Source: Mesorhizobium sp. (lineage in GTDB: Bacteria > Pseudomonadota > Alphaproteobacteria > Rhizobiales > Rhizobiaceae). Taken from it: a DNA stretch of 64,000 bases. The stretch spans positions 3,138 to 67,137 of the forward strand of contig JAPUFC010000048.1 in assembly GCA_027492275.1 (NCBI GenBank), given 5' to 3'. Position numbers and translations under genes: made by a program. Positions 26,429 to 36,279 of this stretch are shown here, piece by piece. The notes under the pieces were generated by a model. That model was not told the DNA's origin. It did not search any database and worked only from the letters and a program-made list of their open reading frames with translations. Position 1 is the first letter of the stretch. Each line of letters opens with the position of its first letter.

Positions 26429-27961
26429 ATGCGGGCAATCCTGGAACAGCTTGAGGAACGCCGCGAGCAGGCAAGGCTCGGCGGCGGCACGAAGCGCATC
26501 GAGGCGCAGCACGCCAAGGGCAAGCTGACGGCGCGCGAGCGGCTGGACGTGCTGCTCGACGAAGGCTCTTTCGAGGAATTCGACATGTATGTCGCCCACC
26601 GCGCGGTGGATTTCGGCATGGCGGCCCAGAAATATCCCGGCGACGGCGTCGTCACAGGATGGGGCACGATCAACGGCCGACTGGTCTACGTCTTCTCACA
26701 GGATTTCACGGTGCTGGGCGGCTCGCTGTCGGAGACGCATGCGCAGAAGATCTGCAAGATCATGGACATGGCCGTGCGCAACGGCGCGCCGGTGATCGGG
26801 CTGAACGATTCCGGCGGCGCGCGCATCCAGGAGGGGGTGGCCTCGCTCGCCGGCTATGCCGACGTCTTCAAGCGCAATGTCGATTCTTCCGGCGTCATCC
26901 CTCAGATCTCGGTCATCATGGGCCCCTGCGCCGGCGGCGCGGTTTATTCGCCGGCCATGACCGATTTCATCTTCATGGTGCGCGATTCCTCCTACATGTT
27001 CGTCACCGGCCCCGATGTGGTGAAGACGGTCACCAACGAGATCGTGACGGCCGAGGAACTGGGCGGCGCGCGCACCCACACGCAGAAATCCTCCGTCGCG
27101 GACGGCGCATTCGACAACGACATCGAGGCGCTGGAGGGAATTCGCCGGCTGTTCGACTTCCTGCCGCTGAACAATCGCGAGAAGCCACCGGTGCGGCCCT
27201 TCTACGACGATCCCTCGCGGCAGGAGATGCGGCTGGACACGCTGATTCCCGACAGCGCCAACAAGCCATACGACATGAAGGAGCTCATCCTCGCCATCGC
27301 CGACGAGAGCGATTTCTACGAAATCCAGGAAGCCTATGCGCGCAACATCATCACCGGCTTCCTGCGCATCGAGGGCCAGACCGTCGGCATCGTCGCCAAC
27401 CAGCCCATGGTGCTGGCCGGCTGCCTCGACATCGATTCCAGCCGCAAGGCGGCGCGTTTCGTGCGCTTCTGCGACGCCTTCAACATACCTATCCTGACGC
27501 TGGTCGACGTGCCGGGCTTTTTGCCGGGCACGGCGCAGGAGTATGGCGGCGTCATCAAGCATGGGGCGAAGCTGCTGTTCGCCTATTCGCAGGCCACGGT
27601 GCCGATGGTGACGCTGATCACGCGCAAGGCCTATGGCGGCGCCTATGACGTCATGGCCTCCAAGCATATCGGCGCGGACGTCAACTATGCCTGGCCGACC
27701 GCCGAGATCGCGGTGATGGGCGCGAAGGGCGCGACGGAAATCCTCTACCGTTCCGAACTCGGCGATCCGGAGAAGATCGCGGCGCGGACGAAGGAGTACG
27801 AGACGAACTTCGCCAACCCGTTCAAGGCGGCCGAGCGCGGCTTCATCGACGAGGTGATCATGCCGCATTCCTCGCGCAAGCGGATCGCGCGGGCCTTCGC
27901 CGCGCTGCGCTCCAAACGCGCCGAGCAGCCGTGGAAGAAACACGACACTATGCCGCTGTGA
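26429..27961 (+). CDS. pccB: Propionyl-CoA carboxylase beta subunit
   Basis: PccB is the carboxyltransferase of propionyl-CoA carboxylase, moving CO2 from biotin to propionyl-CoA. The 510-aa protein has the two crotonase-like halves: N-half [45 protein letters not shown]-half [29 protein letters not shown] and [14 protein letters not shown]. The frame is open far upstream; the ATG at 26429 has GGAGG about 11 bases before it and the conserved start [12 protein letters not shown]. pccA starts 24 bases after the stop, so the two subunits are made together. Confidence 0.95.
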   Translation: MRAILEQLEERREQARLGGGTKRIEAQHAKGKLTARERLDVLLDEGSFEEFDMYVAHRAVDFGMAAQKYPGDGVVTGWGTINGRLVYVFSQDFTVLGGSLSETHAQKICKIMDMAVRNGAPVIGLNDSGGARIQEGVASLAGYADVFKRNVDSSGVIPQISVIMGPCAGGAVYSPAMTDFIFMVRDSSYMFVTGPDVVKTVTNEIVTAEELGGARTHTQKSSVADGAFDNDIEALEGIRRLFDFLPLNNREKPPVRPFYDDPSRQEMRLDTLIPDSANKPYDMKELILAIADESDFYEIQEAYARNIITGFLRIEGQTVGIVANQPMVLAGCLDIDSSRKAARFVRFCDAFNIPILTLVDVPGFLPGTAQEYGGVIKHGAKLLFAYSQATVPMVTLITRKAYGGAYDVMASKHIGADVNYAWPTAEIAVMGAKGATEILYRSELGDPEKIAARTKEYETNFANPFKAAERGFIDEVIMPHSSRKRIARAFAALRSKRAEQPWKKHDTMPL

Positions 27962-27985
27962 TTGGGCCGCTGTGAGGACAAAACG

Positions 27986-29986
27986 ATGATCAAGAAAATC
28001 CTCATCGCCAATCGCGGCGAGATCGCCTGCCGGGTCATCCGCACGGCGAAGAAACTCGGCATCAAGACGGTGGCCGTCTATTCGGACGCCGACCGCGAGG
28101 CGCTGCATGTGCGGCAGGCCGACGAGGCGGTGCATATCGGCGCGCCGCCCTCGGCGCAGTCCTATCTGGTGATCCCCAAAATCCTGGAGGCGATCCGGCA
28201 GACGGGCGCGGACGCGGTGCATCCCGGCTATGGCTTCCTGTCGGAGAATGCCGCCTTCGCGCAGGCGCTGGAGAAGGAAGGCGTCGCCTTCATCGGCCCG
28301 CCGGTCAAGGCCATCGAGGCGATGGGCGACAAGATCACGTCCAAGAAGATCGCGGCGGCGGCCGGGGTCAGCACCGTGCCCGGCCATATGGGGCTTATCG
28401 AGGACGCGGACGAGGCCGTCCGCATCGCCGGCTCGATCGGCTATCCGGTGATGATCAAGGCGTCCGCCGGCGGCGGCGGCAAAGGCATGCGCATCGCCTG
28501 GAACGACGCCGAGGCGCGGGAAGGTTTTGCACTGTCGCGCAGCGAGGCCAAGTCGTCCTTCGGCGACGACCGCATCTTCATCGAGAAATTCGTCACCGAG
28601 CCGCGCCACATCGAGATCCAGGTGCTCGGCGACCAGCATGGCAATCTGCTCTATCTCGGCGAACGCGAATGCTCGATCCAGCGCCGCAACCAGAAGGTGA
28701 TCGAGGAAGCCCCCTCGCCCTTCCTCGACGCCGCCACGCGCAAGGCGATGGGCGAACAGGCCGTCGCGCTGGGCAAGGCGGTCGGCTATTTCTCCGCCGG
28801 CACGGTGGAGTTCATCGTCGACGGCGCGCGTAATTTCTATTTCCTCGAGATGAACACGCGGCTGCAGGTGGAGCATCCGGTGACGGAGCTGATCACCGGC
28901 ATCGACCTGGTCGAGCAAATGATCCGCGTGGCGGCCGGAGAAAAGCTCTCCTTCGGCCAAGACGACGTGACCCTGAACGGCTGGGCCATCGAAAGCCGGC
29001 TCTACGCCGAAGACCCCTACCGCAACTTCCTGCCATCCATCGGCCGGCTGACGCGCTACCGCCCGCCCGCAGAGGGTACGAAGGAGGACGGGACGATCGT
29101 GCGCAACGACACGGGCGTCTTCGAGGGCGGCGAGATCTCGATGTATTACGACCCGATGATCGCCAAACTGTGCACTTGGGCGCCGGACAGGGCCGCCGCG
29201 ATCGACGCCATGGGCAAGGCGCTGGACGATTTCGAGGTGGACGGCATCGGGCATAACCTGCCCTTCCTGTCGGCCGTGATGCAGCAGGATCGGTTCCGCT
29301 CCGGCAAGCTGACCACCGCCTATATCGCGGAAGAATTTCCGGACGGCTTTTCGGGCGTGGTCCCCTCCGAGGAGGATGCGCGCAAGCTGGCGGCAGTCGC
29401 GGCCTTCGCCAATCTGCGCATGCAGAAGCGGGGCACGCTGGTGTCCGGCACGCTGGCCAACCACAAGCGCGCGGTGGGCGAGGAGTGGGTCGTGTCCATC
29501 GGCGACCGCGTCCTGCCCGTCACCGTCAAGGAGGGTGGCGGGGCCCGCGTGGCTTTCGGCGACGGCAATGCCCTCGACGTCGGCAGCGACTGGCTGCCGG
29601 GCCGCAGCCACGCGCAGTTCACGGTCGGCGGCGCGGTGATGGGCGTCAAGTTCGCGCCGGCCGGCACAGGGTTCCGGCTGCGCTGGCACGGCGTCGACGA
29701 AGTGGTGCATGTACGCAGTCCGCATGTCGCCGCGCTGGCGAAGCTGATGCCGAAGAAGCTGCCGCCCGACACGTCCAGGCTGCTGCTGTGCCCGATGCCG
29801 GGCGTCGTCACCTCGATCCTCGTCGGCGAAGGCGACGCCGTCGAGGCGGGTCAGGCGCTGGCCACGGTCGAGGCCATGAAGATGGAGAACGTGCTGCGCG
29901 CCGAGCGCCGGGGCGTGGTCAAGCGCGTGGTCGCCGCCGCAGGGGCGAGCCTTGCCGTCGACGAACTCATCATGGAATTCGAATGA
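27986..29986 (+). CDS. pccA: Propionyl-CoA carboxylase alpha subunit (biotin carboxylase + BCCP)
   Basis: PccA carboxylates its own biotin using ATP and bicarbonate. The 666-aa order is as follows. The biotin carboxylase domain is residues 1-445: [19 protein letters not shown]-grasp [28 protein letters not shown] linker domain follows, then a C-terminal biotinyl domain with biotin on the Lys of EAMKMEN. The ATG at 27986 is chosen for the conserved start; a TTG 24 bases earlier is unlikely. Its stop overlaps the first ATG of mutB (ATGATGA), so translation is coupled. Confidence 0.95.
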   Translation: MIKKILIANRGEIACRVIRTAKKLGIKTVAVYSDADREALHVRQADEAVHIGAPPSAQSYLVIPKILEAIRQTGADAVHPGYGFLSENAAFAQALEKEGVAFIGPPVKAIEAMGDKITSKKIAAAAGVSTVPGHMGLIEDADEAVRIAGSIGYPVMIKASAGGGGKGMRIAWNDAEAREGFALSRSEAKSSFGDDRIFIEKFVTEPRHIEIQVLGDQHGNLLYLGERECSIQRRNQKVIEEAPSPFLDAATRKAMGEQAVALGKAVGYFSAGTVEFIVDGARNFYFLEMNTRLQVEHPVTELITGIDLVEQMIRVAAGEKLSFGQDDVTLNGWAIESRLYAEDPYRNFLPSIGRLTRYRPPAEGTKEDGTIVRNDTGVFEGGEISMYYDPMIAKLCTWAPDRAAAIDAMGKALDDFEVDGIGHNLPFLSAVMQQDRFRSGKLTTAYIAEEFPDGFSGVVPSEEDARKLAAVAAFANLRMQKRGTLVSGTLANHKRAVGEEWVVSIGDRVLPVTVKEGGGARVAFGDGNALDVGSDWLPGRSHAQFTVGGAVMGVKFAPAGTGFRLRWHGVDEVVHVRSPHVAALAKLMPKKLPPDTSRLLLCPMPGVVTSILVGEGDAVEAGQALATVEAMKMENVLRAERRGVVKRVVAAAGASLAVDELIMEFE

Positions 29987-32121
29987 TGACCGACAAACTC
30001 GAAAAATGGCGCGCCGCCGCCGAAAAGGAGATCAAGGGCGATCCCGAAAGGCTGGTCTGGAAGACGCCGGAGGGGATCGACGTCAAGCCGGTCTATACGG
30101 AAGACGACCTCGCCTCGGCCGGTCATCTCGGCTCGATGCCCGGCGAGGCGCCCTTCGTGCGCGGCCCGCGCGCGACCATGTATACGGGGCGGCCGTGGAC
30201 GATCCGGCAATATGCCGGCTTCTCCACGGCGGAGGCCTCCAACGCCTTCTATCGCAAGGCGCTGGCCGCCGGGCAGCAGGGCGTGTCGGTGGCATTCGAT
30301 CTCGCCACGCATCGCGGCTATGACAGCGACCATCCGCGTGTCGAGGGCGATGTCGGCAAGGCGGGCGTCGCGATCGACTCGGTCGAGGACATGAAGATCC
30401 TGTTCGACGGCATCCCGCTCGAAAAGGTCTCGGTGTCGATGACCATGAACGGCGCGGTGATCCCGATCCTGGCGAACTTCATCGTCGCCGGCGAGGAACA
30501 GGGCGTTTCGCGCGACAAACTGTCGGGGACCATCCAGAACGACATCCTCAAGGAGTTCATGGTCCGCAACACCTACATCTACCCGCCCGAACCCTCGATG
30601 CGGATCATCGCCGACATCATCGAATACACGGCCAGGGAGATGCCGAAGTTCAACTCCATCTCCATCTCCGGCTACCACATGCAGGAAGCCGGGGCGACGC
30701 TGGTGCAGGAACTGGCCTTCACGCTGGCCGACGGGCGCGAATATGTGCGCGCCGCGCTGAAGAAAGGCCTGAACGTCGACGATTTCGCCGGACGGCTGTC
30801 GTTCTTCTTCGCCATCGGCATGAACTTCTTCATGGAAGCGGCGAAGCTGCGCGCGGCGCGGCTCTTGTGGACGCGCATCATGGAGGAGTTCCAGCCGAAG
30901 AAGGCGTCCTCGCTGATGCTGCGCACGCATTGCCAGACGTCGGGCGTGTCGCTTCAGGAGCAGGACCCGTACAACAACGTCGTCCGCACCGCCTATGAGG
31001 CGATGTCCGCCGCGCTTGGCGGCACGCAGTCGCTGCACACCAACGCGCTGGACGAGGCTATCGCCCTGCCGACGGAGTTTTCCGCCCGCATCGCGCGCAA
31101 CACGCAGTTGATCCTCCAGCATGAGACCGGCGTGACCAGGGTGGTCGATCCGCTGGCCGGCTCCTACTATGTCGAGAGCCTGACCAAGGAGCTCGCCGAC
31201 AAGGCCTGGGCCCTGATCGAGGAGGTCGAGGCGATGGGCGGCATGACCAGGGCGGTCAACGAGGGCCTGCCCAAGCGCCTCATCGAGGAGGCGGCGACCC
31301 GCAAGCAGGCGGCCATCGACCGCGGCGACGAGGTGATCGTCGGCGTCAACAAGTACCGGCTGGAGCAGGAAGACCAGCTCGACATCCTAGACATCGACAA
31401 CAAGGCGGTGCGCGAGGCGCAGATCGCCCGCATCGAGAAAACGCGCCGCCAGCGCGACCCGAAACGCTGGCAGGAAACGATCGACGCGTTGCGCGCGGTG
31501 GCGCGGAGTGGCAAGGGCAACATCCTCGCGGCGGCCGTCGACGCGGCGCGCGCGCGGGCGACGCTGGGTGAAATCTCCGACGCGCTGCGCGACGCCTTCG
31601 GCGACCACGCGGCCGTGCCGAAAGTGGTCCGCGACGTCTACGGCCCGGCCTATGAGGGCGACCCGGAATACGCCATGCTGGTCGATCGCATCGACCAGTT
31701 GAAGCAGACGCTGAAGGAATCGCCGAAGATCATGGTCGCGAAGCTCGGCCAGGACGGGCACGACCGCGGCGCCAAGGTGATCGCCTCGGCTTTCGGCGAC
31801 ATCGGTTTCGACGTGGTCGCCGGGCCGCTGTTCCAGACGCCGGACGAGGCGGCCGACACGGCCGTGAAGGCGAAGGTCCACGTCGTCGGCATGTCGTCGC
31901 TGGCAGCCGGCCACAAGACGCTGGCGCCGCAACTGGTCGAGGCGCTGAAGGCGAAGGGGGCGGAGAACGTCATCGTCGTCGCCGGCGGCGTCATTCCCCG
32001 GCAGGACTATCAGTATCTGCTCGACAACGGCGTCGCCGCCGTGTTCGGGCCGGGCACCAACGTACTCGACGCGGCGCGCGCGGTGCTCGACCTGATGGAA
32101 GGCAAGCGCCGCAACATGTGA
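29983..32121 (+). CDS. mutB: Methylmalonyl-CoA mutase
   Basis: The adenosylcobalamin enzyme converts methylmalonyl-CoA to succinyl-CoA, the last step of propionate entry into the TCA cycle. The single 712-aa chain carries the barrel domain ([34 protein letters not shown]) and the C-terminal B12 domain with the DxHxxG motif in [10 protein letters not shown], then SSLAAGHKT and VVAGGVIP. This fused homodimeric type is usual in rhizobia (also named bhbA or scpA). It overlaps pccA by 4 bases. The epimerase and the MeaB-type chaperone are not in the window. Confidence 0.95.
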   Translation: MMTDKLEKWRAAAEKEIKGDPERLVWKTPEGIDVKPVYTEDDLASAGHLGSMPGEAPFVRGPRATMYTGRPWTIRQYAGFSTAEASNAFYRKALAAGQQGVSVAFDLATHRGYDSDHPRVEGDVGKAGVAIDSVEDMKILFDGIPLEKVSVSMTMNGAVIPILANFIVAGEEQGVSRDKLSGTIQNDILKEFMVRNTYIYPPEPSMRIIADIIEYTAREMPKFNSISISGYHMQEAGATLVQELAFTLADGREYVRAALKKGLNVDDFAGRLSFFFAIGMNFFMEAAKLRAARLLWTRIMEEFQPKKASSLMLRTHCQTSGVSLQEQDPYNNVVRTAYEAMSAALGGTQSLHTNALDEAIALPTEFSARIARNTQLILQHETGVTRVVDPLAGSYYVESLTKELADKAWALIEEVEAMGGMTRAVNEGLPKRLIEEAATRKQAAIDRGDEVIVGVNKYRLEQEDQLDILDIDNKAVREAQIARIEKTRRQRDPKRWQETIDALRAVARSGKGNILAAAVDAARARATLGEISDALRDAFGDHAAVPKVVRDVYGPAYEGDPEYAMLVDRIDQLKQTLKESPKIMVAKLGQDGHDRGAKVIASAFGDIGFDVVAGPLFQTPDEAADTAVKAKVHVVGMSSLAAGHKTLAPQLVEALKAKGAENVIVVAGGVIPRQDYQYLLDNGVAAVFGPGTNVLDAARAVLDLMEGKRRNM

Positions 32122-32167
32122 TAGCGTTCTCCGGCGCGGGCCTTCTTGTCCGCGCGGGAGGCTTTCC

Positions 32168-33331
32168 ATGTATCAGAACACGCTCGACTTCGGACTTGGC
32201 GAGGAGATCGACGCGCTGCGCGAGCAGGTGCGGCGCTTCGCGGCCGACCGGATCGCGCCGCTGGCGGCCGAAACCGACCGCTCCAACGAGTTTCCGATGC
32301 ATCTGTGGCAGGAGATGGGCGCGCTCGGCCTGCTCGGCATGACCGCCGACCCGGATTTCGGCGGCACCGGCCTCACCTACCTAGCCCATGTCGTCGCCAT
32401 GGAGGAGATTTCGCGCGCCTCGGCCTCGGTCGGGCTTTCCTACGGCGCGCATTCGAACCTGTGCGTCAACCAGATCAACCGCTGGGGAGCGGAGGCGCAG
32501 AAGCGAAGATACCTGCCGAAGCTCTGTTCCGGGGAGCATATCGGCGCGCTGGCCATGTCGGAGCCGAACGCGGGTTCCGACGTGGTCTCCATGCGGCTGA
32601 AGGCGGAAAGGCGCGGCGACCGCTACGTGCTCAACGGCACGAAGATGTGGATCACCAACGGACCGGACGCCGACACGCTGGTGATCTACGCCAGGACCGC
32701 GCCGGACAAGGGCTCGCGCGGCATCACCGCCTTCATCGTGGAAAGCGCGTGGACAGGCTTTTCGGTGGCGCAGAAGCTGGACAAGCTCGGCATGCGCGGC
32801 TCCAGCACGGGCGAGCTCGTGTTTCAGGATGTCGAAGTGCCGGCCGAAAACGTGCTGGGCGAGGAGAACCAGGGCGTCGAGGTCTTGATGTCCGGGCTGG
32901 ACTACGAGCGCACGGTTCTGTCGGGCGGGCCGCTCGGCATCATGGCCGCCTGCCTCGACGTCGCCGTGCCCTATGCGCGCGAGCGCCGGCAGTTCGAGCG
33001 CGCCATCGGCGAGTTCCAGCTGGTGCAGGGCAAGCTCGCCGACATGTATGCGACGATGAACGCCTGCCGCGCCTATGTCTATGCGGTGGCGGCCGCCTGC
33101 GACCGCCGGACGCCCGCCCGCAAGGACGCGGCCGGCTGCATCCTGTTCTCGGCCGAGAAGGCGACGCAGATGGCGCTGGATGCGCTGCAACTGCTCGGCG
33201 GCAACGGCTACATCAACGACTATCCGACCGGCCGCCTGCTGCGCGACGCCAAGCTCTACGAGATCGGCGCAGGCACCAGCGAGATCAGGCGCTGGCTGAT
33301 CGGCCGCGAGATCGTCGGCGAAGACGGCTGA
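32168..33331 (+). CDS. Isovaleryl-CoA dehydrogenase-like acyl-CoA dehydrogenase
   Basis: The 387-aa flavoenzyme has the acyl-CoA dehydrogenase signatures [11 protein letters not shown] and [13 protein letters not shown] for [16 protein letters not shown] and the final [19 protein letters not shown]. The [17 protein letters not shown] segment places the catalytic Glu in the helix used by isovaleryl-CoA dehydrogenase rather than the usual C-terminal position (there Gly precedes AGTSE), so leucine breakdown is the best guess. GGGAGG lies upstream of the ATG. It follows mutB by 46 bases and fits a branched-chain acyl-CoA module that feeds electrons to ETF and ETF-QO. Confidence 0.88.
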   Translation: MYQNTLDFGLGEEIDALREQVRRFAADRIAPLAAETDRSNEFPMHLWQEMGALGLLGMTADPDFGGTGLTYLAHVVAMEEISRASASVGLSYGAHSNLCVNQINRWGAEAQKRRYLPKLCSGEHIGALAMSEPNAGSDVVSMRLKAERRGDRYVLNGTKMWITNGPDADTLVIYARTAPDKGSRGITAFIVESAWTGFSVAQKLDKLGMRGSSTGELVFQDVEVPAENVLGEENQGVEVLMSGLDYERTVLSGGPLGIMAACLDVAVPYARERRQFERAIGEFQLVQGKLADMYATMNACRAYVYAVAAACDRRTPARKDAAGCILFSAEKATQMALDALQLLGGNGYINDYPTGRLLRDAKLYEIGAGTSEIRRWLIGREIVGEDG

Positions 33332-33393
33332 GGCGACTCGCTCCACCCATCCTCGTCCGCGAATGAAAAGAGTGTCGAGCCCGGCAGCAGACG

Positions 33394-33657
33394 ATGACAA
33401 GAACCGCCATCAACCGCCTTGGTCTTCTCCTGCTTGAACAGTGGGATCCCATCGGCATAGCCGATGAACCAGCGGCACGCGACGAATACGATATGTACGC
33501 CAGGCGGCTCGAAGCACGTGTCCTTGCCGGCGCATCCCGGTCGGACCTTCAACAGTTCCTCCTTGACGTCGAGGGCGAAGAGATGGGGTTGGCGCCGGAC
33601 TCCCGGAGGGCAGCGGTGGTGGTCGGGCGTATCCTCGAAATCTACAGGGGCGGATAG
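33394..33657 (+). CDS. Small hypothetical protein (DUF1871-like pattern)
   Basis: The 87-aa protein reads INRLGLLLLEQWDPIGI near its start, then DEYDMYARRLEARV and VEGEEMGL. The WDPIGI...DEYD pattern recurs in small bacterial proteins of the DUF1871 type, which suggests a real gene, but function is unknown. No signal or membrane segment is apparent. It lies between the dehydrogenase and the VOC gene on the same strand. Confidence 0.7.
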   Translation: MTRTAINRLGLLLLEQWDPIGIADEPAARDEYDMYARRLEARVLAGASRSDLQQFLLDVEGEEMGLAPDSRRAAVVVGRILEIYRGG

Positions 33658-33751
33658 CGCAGGATCGTGACAGGAGCATGCGGCGGTCATGAGCGCGCCA
33701 TCAAGGCGCCCTACTTATGCCGGACGAAGCGACATCGACAGGAGACTCGAC

Positions 33752-34513
33752 ATGGCTTCCAGCTTCATCTGGTACGAACTGATGACGTCCGACCTGCCCG
33801 CGGCCGAGGTTTTCTACAAGGCCGTTGTCGGCTGGACGACCGAGGACTTTCCGGGAAGCGATTTCCGCTATGTGGTGGCCAAGGCCGGCGAGCGGGGCAT
33901 CGGCGGCATGATGACGCTGCCGGAACAGGCCGCCGCGATGGGCGCGAAGCCGTGCTGGCTCGGCTATATCCACGCCGCCGACGTGGACGCCGCGACCGAG
34001 GCCGTCCGCAAGGCCGGCGGCAAGGTTTTCCAGCAGCCGATGGATATTCCCGATGTCGGGCGGTTCTCGGTCGTCGCCGATCCGCAAGGCGTTGTGTTCA
34101 TGATGATGACGCCGAAGGGGCCCGACCAGCCGCCCGCGCCGATGGGCACGCCGGGCCATATCGACTGGCACGAGCTCTACGCGGCCGACGGCGGCACGGC
34201 GCTCGATTTCTACGCCAGCCAGTTCGGCTGGACCAAGGACCACGACATGGACATGGGCGCGATGGGCGTCTATCGCATCTTCGCCATCGACGGGGTGGCG
34301 AAAGGCGGCATCATGACCAAGCCGGCGCAGATGCCTGCGCCTGCCTGGATCTTCTACTTCAACGTCGGGGCCATCGACGACGCCGTCTCGCGCGTCAAGG
34401 ACAATGGCGGGCAGGTCATCAACGGGCCGATGGAGGTGCCGGGCGGCGCCTGGGTCGTCCAGTGCCTCGACCCGCAGGGCGCGATGTTCGCCCTGGTCGC
34501 CCCAAAGCGCTGA
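33752..34513 (+). CDS. VOC (glyoxalase/bleomycin-resistance fold) family protein, two-domain
   Basis: The 253-aa protein contains two vicinal-oxygen-chelate modules. The first runs from FIWYELMTSDLPAAEVFYKAVVGW to VVADPQGVVFMMM; the second from DWHELYAADGGTALDFYASQFGW to QCLDPQGAMFALV. Each has the duplicated beta-alpha-beta-beta-beta pattern. Substrate is unknown; relatives are annotated as glyoxalase-like or hydroxylase-like. The ATG at 33752 follows GACAGGAGA, a good ribosome site. It is convergent with the Sel1-like gene across a large hairpin. Confidence 0.87.
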   Translation: MASSFIWYELMTSDLPAAEVFYKAVVGWTTEDFPGSDFRYVVAKAGERGIGGMMTLPEQAAAMGAKPCWLGYIHAADVDAATEAVRKAGGKVFQQPMDIPDVGRFSVVADPQGVVFMMMTPKGPDQPPAPMGTPGHIDWHELYAADGGTALDFYASQFGWTKDHDMDMGAMGVYRIFAIDGVAKGGIMTKPAQMPAPAWIFYFNVGAIDDAVSRVKDNGGQVINGPMEVPGGAWVVQCLDPQGAMFALVAPKR

Positions 34514-34549
34514 GGTTCACAGCGCCTCGTCGAGATAAGGATCGGGGGC

Positions 34550-34603
34550 AAAAGGAAAAGGCCGCTCCAGCCTCTGTCGGGCTGGTTGGCGGCCGTTCCT
34601 TTT
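34550..34603. terminator. Bidirectional terminator-like hairpin
   Basis: A segmented stem pairs aaaaggaa with ttcctttt, ggccgc with gcggcc and ccagcc with ggctgg, with small internal bulges and a 7-base loop. T-rich arms on both strands and the position between convergent genes suit a bidirectional terminator. Confidence 0.7.
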
Positions 34604-34739
34604 GAGAATTCCGGTCCCCGTCAGAACCGTTTTCGCCTGCCTGTTTTGTCGCGGCCCGCCTTCTGGGGAGGCTTCGGCCGTCTTGTTCGTGGGACCCGCC
34701 TTTGCGGCGTGTGTCCGTCGCAGTCCCCTCGTCGTCAAT

Positions 34740-35006
34740 TCAGTGCATGGTCATCCATTCGCGGGCTTCGCGCAGCGCCTTGGCGATCTCGACCTTGCTC
34801 ATCGTGGCGGACACCTCGGAGCGCAGCTCGGCGGCGCGCTGCGAACCCTTGATCGCCGCGATGTTGAACCATTTGTGCGCGGCGACCATGTCGGCGGCGC
34901 AGTCGCGCCCGGTGGCGTACATCATGCCGAGTTCGAGAAGGATGTCGGCCTGGGCGGTGGCGCCCATCGTGCCAAGGCCGGATTCAAGCATTTCAAAACG
35001 AGCCAT
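34740..35006 (-). CDS. Sel1-like repeat small protein
   Basis: The 88-aa protein contains one Sel1/TPR-like unit: LLELGMMYATGRDCAADMVAAHKWFNIAA followed by KGSQRAAELRSEV. Such helical repeats mediate protein contacts. Short single-repeat versions are common as conserved hypotheticals in rhizobia. No signal peptide is seen. An upstream AGGGGA may serve as ribosome site. It faces the VOC gene across the hairpin at 34550-34603. Confidence 0.8.
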   Translation of the reverse strand: MARFEMLESGLGTMGATAQADILLELGMMYATGRDCAADMVAAHKWFNIAAIKGSQRAAELRSEVSATMSKVEIAKALREAREWMTMH

Positions 35007-35398
35007 CTGAAGTCCCCTGTCTGCCTTTCGGAGCGCCTCGCTTGTCGCCTTGAGGTCGCCCTTTCGATGCTTCCGAGGATGAAGCCGAGCCTTGAATCCG
35101 CCGTTAAACGGCTTGCTTAACGCGCGACCAACAAAATCCGAAAAAGACGTAAATGATGGAAATCATTAAGGATACGGATGGCGTGAACGCGCCGTTCCGA
35201 CGATCCGCGCCGTCTTGCGGCGGCCAAATGGCGGCCCGCCGCGTCAAACCTTCGCTAACCACGGCGACGGCTTTCATCGTTCGGACTTTGCTCAAATTGT
35301 CGGAAAGACGGCCGCAATGTCTTTGCCACGCCGCGACGAGCCGCTCGAAGGCGCGGCGAATCATCGTATGCTGGCATCGCTCGCAGCGGGAGGCTTCG
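35007..35398. other. Intergenic region with an FNR/FixK-like inverted repeat
   Basis: This 392-base stretch separates the divergent Sel1-like and DUF2147 genes and shows no convincing gene. At 35152-35167 a perfect inverted repeat AATGAT-ggaa-ATCATT contains the core TGAT-N4-ATCA of FNR/FixK boxes (TTGAT-N4-ATCAA), matching 8 of 10 positions. At 35104-35120 two TTAA tetramers lie 9 bases apart. Neither is proven to act. Confidence 0.45.
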
Positions 35399-35734
35399 AT
35401 GATGCGCGTCATGGGCGTGGCGTTGGTCTTCTTGACAATGGCGGGAAGCGCGCTGGCCGACCCCATCGAAGGCAACTGGCGCACGGCGGCCGGCTCTACG
35501 GCGGCGATCGCGCCCTGCGGCGGCGAGTTCTGCATCAGGCTCACCAGCGGCGCGCATTCGGGCAAGGCCATCGGGCGGATGAAGGCCGGCGGCGGCGGCT
35601 ACACCGGCACGGTGACGGACCCGGCGGAAGACAAGACCTATTCCGGCTCCGCCACCGTTTCGGGCTCGTCGCTGAAGCTCACGGGCTGCGCGCTGAAGAT
35701 CTTCTGCAAATCGCAGACCTGGAAGAAGCTCTGA
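35399..35734 (+). CDS. DUF2147 family secreted protein
   Basis: The 111-aa protein has a signal peptide ending ALA, then DPIEGNWRTAAGSTAAIAPCGG, KAGGGGYTGTVTDPAEDKTYSG and LTGCALKIFCKSQTWKK. This matches the DUF2147 pattern (a small beta-barrel, lipocalin-like periplasmic protein, with paired cysteines). The function of the family is unknown. The start at 35399 (ATGATG) is chosen for the signal peptide and the nearby GGGAGG; the open frame continues upstream without coding signs. Confidence 0.85.
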   Translation: MMRVMGVALVFLTMAGSALADPIEGNWRTAAGSTAAIAPCGGEFCIRLTSGAHSGKAIGRMKAGGGGYTGTVTDPAEDKTYSGSATVSGSSLKLTGCALKIFCKSQTWKKL

Positions 35735-35787
35735 GCGTTGCGACGGTGAAAGCCGGGGCGGCGATCGTTAAAATGCCGTCAATCATC

Positions 35788-35804
35788 TTGAACGCCACAT
35801 GAAC
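35788..35804. promoter_or_regulatory. Direct-repeat box TGAAC-N6-TGAAC (shared with the feuN-like gene)
   Basis: The sequence TTGAACGCCACATGAAC has two TGAAC half-sites 11 bases apart, one helical turn, as expected for an OmpR/PhoP-type regulator dimer. It lies 62 bases before the 56-aa gene. The 16-base core matches the box at 63542-63557 at 14 positions. Binding by the FeuP-like regulator is an inference. Confidence 0.5.
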
Positions 35805-35866
35805 GTCCATATCAGGGGCGGTTCAGTGGCATTGCGGCATCTTCGCGGCAGCAAGGAGATGCCGCC

Positions 35867-36037
35867 ATGTTCACCCGCCGCTTCACCATCGTGTTCCTGC
35901 TCACCACGCTGTTCGGCATGGGTCTGGCCATCCTGGTCGCCGAGAACAGCCGCAATTCCATCCGCCTCGCCGCCTCGAAGCCGACGCTGTGCGCCATGGC
36001 CCCTTTCGGCCCGTGCGCGCCCGGCCTGTTCCGCTGA
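35867..36037 (+). CDS. 56-aa single-pass membrane protein
   Basis: A short but well-supported gene: ATG preceded by AAGGAG with 8-base spacing, and 57 codons including the stop. The product starts MFTRRFTIVFLLTTLFGMGL: basic residues, then one hydrophobic segment (about residues 6-25), then a polar tail with two cysteines (TLCAMAPFGPCAP). It would sit in the inner membrane with the tail outside, or be an uncleaved exported peptide. It is 8 bases upstream of the 61-aa gene, forming a tiny operon. I do not recognise a family. Confidence 0.7.
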   Translation: MFTRRFTIVFLLTTLFGMGLAILVAENSRNSIRLAASKPTLCAMAPFGPCAPGLFR

Positions 36038-36045
36038 GAGCGGCC

Positions 36046-36231
36046 ATGCCCGAGCGCATCAGGCAATCGGTTCGGCTTCTGCCGCGCGCGGCGCTGCTTG
36101 CCGCGTTCCTCGCCGGCCCGGTGCTGTCGGTGCCGTCGATCGAGGCCGGCCAGTCGGCGGTCATCGAGGCGACGGCGAAAAAGGGCGGCGGCATCGGCTT
36201 CGTCCTGCTGGTGAGCCTGCAGCGCCCGTAG
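36046..36231 (+). CDS. 61-aa putative exported small protein
   Basis: The 61-aa product has a basic start, a signal-like hydrophobic stretch (RAALLAAFLAGPVLSVPS) and a short mature part ending in a second hydrophobic strand (GFVLLVSLQRP). It begins 8 bases after the stop of the 56-aa gene, so coupled translation is likely. No family is recognised. AMP nucleosidase starts 48 bases downstream. Confidence 0.55.
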   Translation: MPERIRQSVRLLPRAALLAAFLAGPVLSVPSIEAGQSAVIEATAKKGGGIGFVLLVSLQRP

Positions 36232-36279
36232 GCGCGCCGCCCCCCTCCCGCACGGGCTTGCGAAGCCCTATAGTGGGTC

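Noticed and set aside
34517-34738. A 73-codon minus-strand frame between the VOC and Sel1-like genes
   Set aside because: It runs through the bidirectional hairpin at 34550-34603, has no ribosome site and no domain; more likely intergenic DNA.
35104-35120. Two TTAA tetramers resembling a CtrA box (TTAA-N7-TTAAC)
   Set aside because: The spacer is 9 bases, not 7, so it does not fit the known site.
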